This document shows, piece after piece, positions 58,194-64,000 of a DNA stretch of 64,000 nt. Each line of letters starts with the position of its first letter. The first letter of the stretch is position 1. The position numbers and the translations under genes were made by a program. Source of the DNA: Alicycliphilus denitrificans_A (GTDB taxonomy: Bacteria; Pseudomonadota; Gammaproteobacteria; Burkholderiales; Burkholderiaceae_C); NCBI RefSeq assembly GCF_044792555.1, contig NZ_CP126238.1:2232001-2296000 (forward strand), given 5' to 3'. The notes under the pieces were generated by a model. The model was not told where the DNA came from. It was given only the letters and a program-made list of their open reading frames with translations, and did no database searches.

Positions 58194-58901
58194 TCACTGC
58201 GCACGGCGGCCGGACTCGGTCACGCGCAGTACGTTGTTGCCGGTGTAGAGCAGGGCGTTGAGCGCCACTTCGGAAGCGGAGAGAGCCGCGAACAGGCCCT
58301 TCACGGCCTCACGGAAGTCGCCACCGAACGTTGCGCTGACGGTGATGGGCACGTCCACGCCGGCTTCCCAGTGCAGCTGCCAACTGGCCTTCTCGGCCCA
58401 GGCCTGCAAGGCGCCGCGCAACGTGCCGTCCGCCGGTGTGACAGACCAAGCCTGCAGAGCGGGAGAGGGAGGCGTCGGGGCGTCGATGCTGGAGGGCGTG
58501 AAACCGGCGCTGCCTACAGATACGGGGGCCACCTGGCTGCTGCCACGCGTGCTCGCCAGCTCAAGCTGCAAACCCGACAATTGCAGCTGCAGACCTCGCC
58601 CAGCAAGCTGCTCATTGACGGTGCGGATGGCCTGGCCCAGCGTGGCCGTCTCGGGTTGCTCCAGCTCCACGAGCGCAACGCTGCCCATACCCGAGGTGTC
58701 CACAAAAGCCACGGCCAAGCGTTGCGCGAGCAACTGGCCCAGCTCCTCGACGTTCGACTTCCACGAGATAGCGATCTGCGCCGCGAGCTGAGCTTCGCGC
58801 GTGCTCTCGCTGGGGCCACTATCGAGAGCATGCGCTGACGGGGCGAGGGCGGCCGCGAGCGCACTGGCTACCGCCCAATTTTTGAGACAGAGTTTCTTCA
58901 T
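58194..58901 (-). CDS. pilL: Pilus protein PilL (TcpQ-like C-terminus)
   Basis: A 235-residue exported protein. The signal peptide is MKKLCLKNWAVASALAAALA, with cleavage near SAHALDS. The C-terminal 80 residues (WSVTPADGTLRGALQAWAEK, then ALLYTGNNVLRV) are the TcpQ/PilL C-terminal domain, which in the toxin-coregulated pilus works with the secretin. The ATG at 58901 is preceded by AAGGAAGG. It lies directly before pilN on the minus strand. Confidence 0.82.
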   Translation of the reverse strand: MKKLCLKNWAVASALAAALAPSAHALDSGPSESTREAQLAAQIAISWKSNVEELGQLLAQRLAVAFVDTSGMGSVALVELEQPETATLGQAIRTVNEQLAGRGLQLQLSGLQLELASTRGSSQVAPVSVGSAGFTPSSIDAPTPPSPALQAWSVTPADGTLRGALQAWAEKASWQLHWEAGVDVPITVSATFGGDFREAVKGLFAALSASEVALNALLYTGNNVLRVTESGRRAQ

Positions 58902-58920
58902 CGACCTTCCTTGCTTCAAT

Positions 58921-59502
58921 TCATTGGCCCGCGAGCGCATCGGCCAGGGCAAACTCGCGGTACAGCTGCAGCACGTTGGGCACGTACTGCTGGGTTTCGG
59001 GAAACGGGGGGATACCCTTGTGCTTGCGCACGTTGCCGGGCCCGGCGTTGTATGCGGCCAGGGCCAGGGGCCAGTCGCGGAACTCCAGCCACATCTGGCG
59101 CAGGTACTTGGCGCCGGTGGCCAAGGCCAGAACGGGCTCGTACAGGTTGGATTCAGGGTTGTGAAGGCCTACGCCGCGCGCCGTCGATGGCAGTACCTGG
59201 GTGAGGCCTCGGGCGTCCGCATGCGAACGAGCCTGCGCGTTGTAGCGGCTCTCCACGGCCACCAGGGCCTTGAGCAGCGCAGGTTCCAGACCATAGTGAC
59301 GCGCCACGGCTGCGATCGCAGCTTCGTGCTGCCAGTAGTTGCGCAACATCTGCTGGCAGGCCGGCGTGCTCTTACTGCCGCGCAGGCAATCGACGGTGTG
59401 CTGGTGTCCCTTGGCAGTGGCTTGAGAGTTGGCCGGAGCCTGCAGGGCTGCCCCCAGCAGCGCAGCGGCCACGAGCCGAGAAATCGTGCGTGACCCGTTC
59501 AT
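58921..59502 (-). CDS. Lytic transglycosylase of the pilus locus
   Basis: A 193-residue periplasmic transglycosylase. The signal peptide starts MNGSRTISRLVAAALLGAAL. The SLT motifs are complete: catalytic Glu in LLKALVAVESRYNAQA, GLTQVLPSTA, and LALAAYNAGPGNV near the end. It opens peptidoglycan for pilus assembly, the role of PilT of R64. The start overlaps the stop of the preceding gene as ATGA. Confidence 0.9.
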   Translation of the reverse strand: MNGSRTISRLVAAALLGAALQAPANSQATAKGHQHTVDCLRGSKSTPACQQMLRNYWQHEAAIAAVARHYGLEPALLKALVAVESRYNAQARSHADARGLTQVLPSTARGVGLHNPESNLYEPVLALATGAKYLRQMWLEFRDWPLALAAYNAGPGNVRKHKGIPPFPETQQYVPNVLQLYREFALADALAGQ

Positions 59503-60314
59503 ACGATGGTCGCCAAGAGCACGATGAACGAAACCAGGATGGCGGCCTGGACCACGTGGCGCTTGACCAGCCAGACCGACATCTGGCCCCTGGAATAGCG
59601 CTTGAACAGGCCCAGCACAGCGCTTGCTGCGATCAAGGTGCCCATGGCCACGGTGAGCATTTGGATCTGTTCCTTGACGCGTCCCATGTCCTGGCCAGAG
59701 GCCTGCTTGAAGCCATCGGCAATGTTGCCGGCCGTGGGCGTCCAGTTGCCGCCAGTGCCGCCGCCGGCGGAGCCCCCTGGGCTGGTGCCGCCGATGCGGT
59801 CTGCCATCGAGCAGATGGTCGTACCGTTGCTGTCTGCGAAGCCCGAGCAGCGGCCCGAGTTGATCATGCGCTGGCAGTTGCCGGTGCCCAGTTGCACGCA
59901 TGCAAGCACCAGATGACCATCGACGGGACGGCCGTCGAAGGTGCCCAGGGCCAGCAGGTTCGTGACAGCGCTGGAGTTCAGTGCTGCAGTTGTCAGCTTC
60001 GACCAGGCGTTAACTTGTTGCTGCAGGCTTTGCTGTCGATAGACTTCGGGAGTCATATTCGCAAAGGCTTCGATATTGGCCGTGTTCATCTGCAGCACGC
60101 CGTAGCAGCAACTGCCGTTGTAGGCGGTCGTATTCCGCTGGCTTTCAAAGCTGGCGAGACTGGCCACCGACTCGGCGTTCTGCTTGAGCCAGGCGTTTGC
60201 GTTGGGCGAGTTTCGGATGGCTGCGGCGATATCCGCGCTGCTGACGATCGCGGCAAACACCAGGCCGGATAGGCTGGCCAGCAGCAAGTAGGCGATGGGC
60301 TTTCTCATGCGCAT
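59499..60314 (-). CDS. Membrane protein with transglycosylase-like motif
   Basis: A 271-residue protein. An N-terminal signal anchor (IAYLLLASLSGLVFAAIVSS) is followed by SLASFESQRNTTAYNG, then CCYGVLQMNT; the spacing of E57 and GVLQ (72-75) fits the E...GxxQ motif of lytic transglycosylases. Cysteine pairs follow (VQLGTGNCQRMINSGRCSGF). Two membrane segments close the protein (about 222-240 and 250-270). It may be a membrane-tethered cell-wall enzyme of the mating apparatus. Function is inferred from a short motif only. Confidence 0.6.
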   Translation of the reverse strand: MRMRKPIAYLLLASLSGLVFAAIVSSADIAAAIRNSPNANAWLKQNAESVASLASFESQRNTTAYNGSCCYGVLQMNTANIEAFANMTPEVYRQQSLQQQVNAWSKLTTAALNSSAVTNLLALGTFDGRPVDGHLVLACVQLGTGNCQRMINSGRCSGFADSNGTTICSMADRIGGTSPGGSAGGGTGGNWTPTAGNIADGFKQASGQDMGRVKEQIQMLTVAMGTLIAASAVLGLFKRYSRGQMSVWLVKRHVVQAAILVSFIVLLATIV

Positions 60315-60317
60315 GCC

Positions 60318-60869
60318 TCAGCCCAGTTTCAATGCACGGCTGCAGGCCGGCACCACCTTGCCGAACTGGATGGTGCGGAAATGCAGCGTTTGGGCTGACG
60401 TGTCGTAGCGGTACTCCACACGGTTCTTTTTGTGGTCGCCGCCGTAAATCATGCAGTAGCCAGGCAGTTCTGCAATGTGCCTACCTGTGGGCGGCCAACC
60501 AACGACGCGCATCCGGCACTCGACAAAGATGTCTTGAACAGCGGCTCCATTCGCAGCTGGCTCGCAGTGCTCGCTTGCAGCAGCTGCGAACATCGAAAAA
60601 ACGATGCGCTTTTCGCCCTCGCGCACATCGCCGATCAAGGCGAAGCCGGGTAGAAAGCGCTGCTCATCTTTCAGTCTCGCCATGAGCTCATTGGCCCAGA
60701 TGCGCTGCGCGATAGCTCGATCCTCAGGACTTGCAGTCGATGGGAAGTTGGAGCTGTCGAAGACGGCTTCCCGCATGGGCTGCCACGCTGGCTGGCTGGG
60801 CATTTGTGCTTGGGCGAGGAATGCCTGGCCCATGGACAGGGCGGCCATCAGTACAGGTGCTGCCCTCAT
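60318..60869 (-). CDS. Exported unknown protein of the pilus locus
   Basis: A 183-residue secreted protein. The signal peptide is MRAAPVLMAALSMGQAFLAQ. Four cysteines (SEHCEPAAN, VECRMRV, GYCMIYG, PACSRAL) suggest two disulfides, fitting the DsbC-like gene upstream. The ATG at 60869 overlaps the stop of that gene as ATGA. I do not recognise the family. Probably a periplasmic component or accessory factor of the pilus. Confidence 0.62.
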   Translation of the reverse strand: MRAAPVLMAALSMGQAFLAQAQMPSQPAWQPMREAVFDSSNFPSTASPEDRAIAQRIWANELMARLKDEQRFLPGFALIGDVREGEKRIVFSMFAAAASEHCEPAANGAAVQDIFVECRMRVVGWPPTGRHIAELPGYCMIYGGDHKKNRVEYRYDTSAQTLHFRTIQFGKVVPACSRALKLG

Positions 60870-61654
60870 TGGCGCGCTCCCGGCTTGCCGCCCTTGTTCA
60901 GTTCGTCGATGAACTGCTCGGGAGGTGTGGCGCCAACCAGGCGCTTGCCGCTGGCCAGCACCACCGTGGGTGTGTTGTTGATCTGCCAGCGTTCGCCGGC
61001 TCGCAGGATCTCGACCAGGCCATCCACGTTGCAGGCCTCGGGCAGGCGGGGCCGGGCGCCGTTCATCATGGCTTTCCACACGCCTGCGCGGTCATCCGAG
61101 CACCAAGCCATGCGCGCCAGGTTCTGGCTTTGCGGGCTGATCACCGGCAGCATGAAGCGGTAGACCGTGATGTTTTCCAACTGGTCCACGAATTTCGTGA
61201 AAACCCGGCAAATGGGACAGTTCGGGTCTTCAAATACCGCAATCGCCCGACTGCCATCACCATGCACTTCTTTGATCGCATGCTGCAGCGGCAATTGATC
61301 AAATGGAATCGCCATACGTCGATCGTGATGCGCAGCTGTTAAATCCTTGCGCAATTTCATATCCATGAGCGATCCGCCCACGAAGCTGTAACGACCTGTT
61401 TCTTCTACATAAAATATCTCCTCGTCGGAAAAGACTTCGTAGATGCCCTTGATAGGCGTCGTCTTGATCGTGTCCACACGGACGGTTTTGTCCGTGTTCG
61501 CTTCAATCCCTGCTCGTATCTGGGTAGCAATCCGTTCAGACACATCGCCTGCATAAACGGCGGCTGCCGTGGCCGCCAGCGTGGCTGCAGCAACGGCAAG
61601 ACGGAGGCTGTGCAAGGGGCGCAGACGTGAGATGGATGGAGTGGTCTGGGGCAT
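60866..61654 (-). CDS. DsbC-like thiol-disulfide isomerase
   Basis: A 262-residue periplasmic thioredoxin-fold protein. The signal peptide ends near AVYAGDVS. The N-terminal dimerisation domain (VRVDTIKTTPIKGIYEVFSD) is followed by the active site CPIC (in FEDPNCPICRVFTKF) and the cis-Pro loop NNTPTVVLASGKRLVGATPP, both typical of DsbC/TrbB-like proteins. It probably folds the cysteine-rich pilus proteins (PilV, PilS, the two above). First gene of the pil operon. I chose the ATG at 61654; a GTG at 61690 is possible. Confidence 0.85.
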   Translation of the reverse strand: MPQTTPSISRLRPLHSLRLAVAAATLAATAAAVYAGDVSERIATQIRAGIEANTDKTVRVDTIKTTPIKGIYEVFSDEEIFYVEETGRYSFVGGSLMDMKLRKDLTAAHHDRRMAIPFDQLPLQHAIKEVHGDGSRAIAVFEDPNCPICRVFTKFVDQLENITVYRFMLPVISPQSQNLARMAWCSDDRAGVWKAMMNGARPRLPEACNVDGLVEILRAGERWQINNTPTVVLASGKRLVGATPPEQFIDELNKGGKPGARQ

Positions 61655-61690
61655 GGGCGCACTGTAGAAAGCACCCCAAATTCGTTCCAC

Positions 61691-61724
61691 CGAAAACCGT
61701 CATGTATAGACCATCCGGTTTTCG
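61691..61724. promoter_or_regulatory. Inverted repeat in the divergent dsbC-recombinase region
   Basis: CGAAAACCG and CGGTTTTCG are perfect 9-bp arms spaced by 16 bases, between the divergent pil operon and the recombinase gene. TTGACG at 61726-61731 with TAGAAT at 61751 may be a weak promoter for the recombinase. Likely operator for one or both directions. Confidence 0.5.
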
Positions 61725-61785
61725 CTTGACGGGTCTATTTTTATTTGATCTAGAATTTGTACGCGTAACGTTTGTGCGTCGTATC

Positions 61786-61818
61786 AGCAGAAAGCGCCCC
61801 GAAGGGGCGCTTTCTGCT
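61786..61818. terminator. Strong hairpin just upstream of the recombinase gene
   Basis: A perfect 15-bp stem, AGCAGAAAGCGCCCC-GAA-GGGGCGCTTTCTGCT, 22 bases before the ATG at 61840. No T-run follows on the plus strand. It may terminate transcription or control the recombinase as a leader structure. Confidence 0.65.
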
Positions 61819-61839
61819 TCTGTTCGCACAAGGTTCTAC

Positions 61840-62820
61840 ATGAGAAAAACCCCATTGTTTACAGGGGATGGCGCCTCAGCCGGGGAGGGCTGGGATGCGC
61901 GGTTCGGTGATTTTTTAGTAGCTCTTTTTTTCGAAGAGGGGCTTGCAGAGTCCACGATGACCACGCTGCAGGCACAACTCCAAGATTTCACACGTTGGCT
62001 GCTCGAAGCCCATGGCACGACGTGGGATCTTGCAACTGTCGATCAACTCAGGGGCTATTTCCTCCAAGTCCAAGACTCCCTCAGCGTTGCATCTTTACGA
62101 AGCAAACAATGGGCATTGATGAGACTCTACAGTTGGGCCCGGCAAGAGGGCCACGCAGAGATTGACGCAGAAAAAGCTTTCATTCCAACTCGGGCACCTT
62201 CGAGGCCAACAGCCAATACCCTTGCCTTACACCAAGTTTTGCGATTACTGGAACAGCCTGATACTGGAACGCCAGATGGAATACGTGACAGGGCAATCTT
62301 GGAACTGCTATACAGCACGGGACTGCGATCTGCCGAGCTTCTGGGCCTGGACCAGCACCAGGTATCGCAAGGCGCGTGCGTGCGCGTTATGGGCAAGGGC
62401 CTGAAAGAGCGGTTGGTCATTCTTGGGGAACATGCCTTGCATTGGATTGCACAATACAAAGATATGCGCAAATTTCTGCTGCAATCTGGCGGGCATTTGC
62501 TCAGCTCTACTGAGCGACTTTTCGTCTCCAGTAACAAGTACCCCGATTATCGATATCACCAACTGCGTAGGATGGTTTGGCGATACGCGCAGAAGTCCGG
62601 GCTGCAACTGACACCTCATACGCTGAGGCACACATTCGCAACACACATGTACCAGGGAAAAGCTCCTTTGAAGACCATCCAGTTGCTAATGGGCCATGAG
62701 CACCTGGAAACTACGACCATCTATGTGTCGCGCCACAATATGGATGACAAAGCGCTGCATCGACGTCACCACCCCCGGGAGCTTGACTACCGCAGGTTCG
62801 TGCGCTGGGCCAATCACTGA
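61840..62820 (+). CDS. XerC/D-like tyrosine recombinase
   Basis: A 326-residue site-specific recombinase. The N-terminal core-binding domain spans about 20-110. The catalytic set is visible: R163 (GLRSAELLGL), K186 (GKGLKERLV), H260 and R263 (HTLRHTFATH), H286 (LMGHEHLETT) and nucleophile Y295. Size and motifs are those of XerC/D and of the integron/shufflon class. It may integrate the element, invert pilV ends in the manner of Rci, or resolve multimers. It is 11 kb from pilV, unlike rci in R64. No tRNA or att repeats help decide. Confidence 0.9.
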   Translation: MRKTPLFTGDGASAGEGWDARFGDFLVALFFEEGLAESTMTTLQAQLQDFTRWLLEAHGTTWDLATVDQLRGYFLQVQDSLSVASLRSKQWALMRLYSWARQEGHAEIDAEKAFIPTRAPSRPTANTLALHQVLRLLEQPDTGTPDGIRDRAILELLYSTGLRSAELLGLDQHQVSQGACVRVMGKGLKERLVILGEHALHWIAQYKDMRKFLLQSGGHLLSSTERLFVSSNKYPDYRYHQLRRMVWRYAQKSGLQLTPHTLRHTFATHMYQGKAPLKTIQLLMGHEHLETTTIYVSRHNMDDKALHRRHHPRELDYRRFVRWANH

Positions 62821-62965
62821 GCTCCAAAGGCCTCCTGGCATTCACCACAGATGAGCTTGAGACCGGGCTTACCCCAGACACTGGCCGCCGCAGCTGTACT
62901 TGACGCGATTGGACCTGTTTGCCGTCGCAACGACCACCATCGCCCCATCATCTCCTGCACCCGGT
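62814..62965 (-). pseudogene. SprT-like protein remnant, frameshifted
   Basis: In one frame the minus strand gives NRSNRVKYSCGGQCLG, in another ASVWGKPGLKLICGECQEAF followed by GAQ and a stop. Together they match the C-terminal zinc ribbon of SprT-like proteins (KYxC...CGxxVWGKPGLxLxCxxC). A deletion or frameshift near 62885 breaks the ribbon and the N-terminal protease domain is missing. The stop overlaps the end of the convergent recombinase gene. The 292-base stretch 62821-63112 holds this and a hairpin; nothing else is supported. Confidence 0.65.
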
Positions 62966-63049
62966 GCTGCTGCGTATTCCGGTTGAACTGACCACCTGTG
63001 CCGGTTACGGTTGACCGCCTCGCTGGCGCTGACCGACAGAGTTCGGCCA

Positions 63050-63088
63050 AGAGCGGTCCGACGGATTTTTGCGAAAAAAGACCGCTCT
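63050..63088. terminator. Hairpin downstream of the HEPN-like gene
   Basis: AGAGCGGTC (63050-63058) and GACCGCTCT (63080-63088) are perfect 9-bp arms. On the minus strand a TTTTTTCGC tract lies within the 21-base loop. Possibly a terminator for the minus-strand gene pair that ends at 63113. Confidence 0.45.
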
Positions 63089-63112
63089 GGAGTTCTTCGG
63101 GACTTCAATGGG

Positions 63113-63664
63113 CTAAAACGCTAGCGACGCGTTGATGCCGCGTTTCGCAGAAGGAAACGGCCGACGGTAAATGTTTTGGTACAGAAAATTCAAGCAAGCG
63201 ACGATCGCTGCAAGTGCTTTTTCAACCGCATCAATGTCAATAGGCACATTTGACTTTGGGTGCACGAGCCGGTTCCTCAAGTCGATTCCATCTTTCAGAT
63301 CACTCCACCAAGGTTCCTTCGTCCAAACCGGTATCGGTGGACTCGAAAAAGTTGCGAGCAAGAATGACAGGCGATCTTCAAACCGATACATTTTCAATCT
63401 ATTTGCGAGTTTGAATTCCCCCTTCTCCAGGCTGTAGTCCTTCTCTAGAAGGATTGATTTCGCTAGAACATCTAAGCCGGAGCGAAGAGCCATTTCGTCG
63501 GCGACTGCATTTACGTGAGCTTCGAGTGAGCTAAACGCAAGGAGGATGGCGGCGTGGAGGAATGCAACTCGACCCTCAGATGCAGCAGACGGCTGCAAGG
63601 ACTTCTCAAAGAATCGGCGCGCTTCTTCCAACAGCAAAGTTGCCTGTGCATCGCTATCGTTCAT
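63113..63664 (-). CDS. HEPN-like protein
   Basis: A 183-residue helical protein. Residues 130-135 are RNRLVH (RX4H), the RNase motif of HEPN domains, in the setting DLRNRLVHPKSNVPIDID that is usual for them. The earlier helix (FLHAAILLAFSSLEAHVNAV) fits the N-terminal HEPN helices. Many HEPN proteins are toxins or abortive-infection effectors; others have housekeeping roles. The ATG overlaps the stop of the upstream gene as ATGA, so the two make a coupled pair. Toxin or defence function is inference. Confidence 0.65.
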   Translation of the reverse strand: MNDSDAQATLLLEEARRFFEKSLQPSAASEGRVAFLHAAILLAFSSLEAHVNAVADEMALRSGLDVLAKSILLEKDYSLEKGEFKLANRLKMYRFEDRLSFLLATFSSPPIPVWTKEPWWSDLKDGIDLRNRLVHPKSNVPIDIDAVEKALAAIVACLNFLYQNIYRRPFPSAKRGINASLAF

Positions 63665-64000
63665 ACCCCTGCCTTCTGCTGGGCTCGAATGACCTCAAGC
63701 TGCGCTTCCTTTGCGTGATACTTCTTGATCGCAATGTCCACGAGGTTGGGAGATATTCCGCCTCCCTTTTCGGCTTGTGCGAAGAAGAGCTCGGCAAGCC
63801 TACCTCGCTCCTTTGCATCGGTCCGATAGCCGAGGCCCCGATAGTTCTCTGAGTCACTTTTGTGTCGTCCCTTGGCTAACGCAGCAGCGTTTAAGGGGTC
63901 CTTCCCGGATTGGTCCTTAAGTGCGTAATGCTTGGCTAACCTAGCATCATTCGCTCTCAAGACTCCAGCAGTGAACGCCCACGCACTAAGCACCGCAGTA
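63661..64000 (-). CDS. Partner protein of the HEPN-like gene, 5' end outside the window
   Basis: At least 113 codons are visible; the frame continues past the right edge, so the start is unknown (a GTG at 63993 is the first possible one seen). The visible part (ARLAKHYALKDQSGKDPLNA, GLGYRTDAKERGRLAELFFA, AIKKYHAKEAQLEVIRAQQK) is charged and helical. I do not recognise it with confidence; a ParB-like or DNA-binding role is a guess. It is coupled to the HEPN-like gene by an ATGA overlap. Confidence 0.55.
   Translation of the reverse strand, partial: TAVLSAWAFTAGVLRANDARLAKHYALKDQSGKDPLNAAALAKGRHKSDSENYRGLGYRTDAKERGRLAELFFAQAEKGGGISPNLVDIAIKKYHAKEAQLEVIRAQQKAGV

Noticed and set aside
61840..62820. 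Firm call as the integrase of the element or as Rci
   Set aside because: The motifs fit any Xer-class recombinase, and the window shows neither att repeats nor an adjacent shufflon, so only a general call is given.
24411..62820. Prophage
   Set aside because: No capsid, portal, terminase or tail genes; the gene content is partition, SSB, DUF3577/DUF3275/DUF3158 and conjugative pilus, as in PFGI-1-type elements.
62814..63108. Intact small gene between recombinase and HEPN-like gene
   Set aside because: The only recognisable part is split between two frames and fits a broken SprT-like gene.

Overview
The window comes from a betaproteobacterium, most likely a member of the Comamonadaceae (Acidovorax, Alicycliphilus, Comamonas or Delftia type). 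The evidence is the GC-rich coding style, three Bug/TctC-type periplasmic receptors, the Aat-Bpt gene pair and a dispersed AT-rich palindromic repeat that I associate with this family. No rRNA, tRNA or CRISPR array was found. All calls are from reading the sequence; no database search was run.

Bases 1 to about 24,230 look like ordinary chromosome. A chemotaxis operon (response regulator, methyl-accepting protein, STAS protein, start of CheA) reads off the left edge. It is followed by a diguanylate cyclase, TrmB, GluQRS, an FAD oxidoreductase, a divergent LysR-pirin pair and the N-degron transferases Bpt and Aat. From 9.6 to 21.5 kb lies a complete aldarate (glucarate/galactarate) catabolic region around a FadR-type GntR regulator. 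GudD and GarD give 5-dehydro-4-deoxyglucarate, KdgD gives 2-oxoglutarate semialdehyde, and an aldehyde dehydrogenase gives 2-oxoglutarate. A second glucarate-dehydratase-like enolase, three Bug receptors and a D-2-hydroxyacid dehydrogenase accompany them. Two copies of a 15-base site, GTCATCNNACAACAT, flank the regulator. YggL, a stand-alone TrpB, an unknown gene and GloA close this part.

From about 24.3 kb to at least 62.8 kb the DNA is an integrating conjugative element of the PFGI-1/pKLC102 type, or a plasmid of the same lineage. A replication and partition block comes first: ParA, PFGI-1-type ParB, a DUF2857 protein, winged-helix proteins, an STY4528-like protein, a PFL_4669-like protein, a DUF3158 protein and SSB. 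Next comes a block of small unknown genes between two SNF2-type helicases, with DUF3577 and DUF3275 proteins and an adenine-methylase-like protein. Last is a type IV conjugative pilus locus on the minus strand (DsbC-like, two transglycosylase-like proteins, PilL, N, O, P, Q, R, S, a PilT-like ATPase and PilV). An XerC/D-like tyrosine recombinase, a broken SprT-like gene and a HEPN-like gene pair follow. The mating-pore and relaxase genes are not in the window, and neither element end can be fixed.

The most unusual signals are these. (1) A recurrent leader (YCAACC, then a hairpin, then often a T-run, then GGAG and the start codon) precedes almost every small gene from 37.7 to 46.2 kb; several of these hairpins look like terminators abutting the ribosome binding site. 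(2) A 36-bp tandem repeat lies inside an open frame that overlaps both neighbours by ATGA. (3) A copy of the dispersed palindromic repeat sits in frame inside gluQ. (4) A shufflon-like sfx core lies exactly where the pilV constant part ends.
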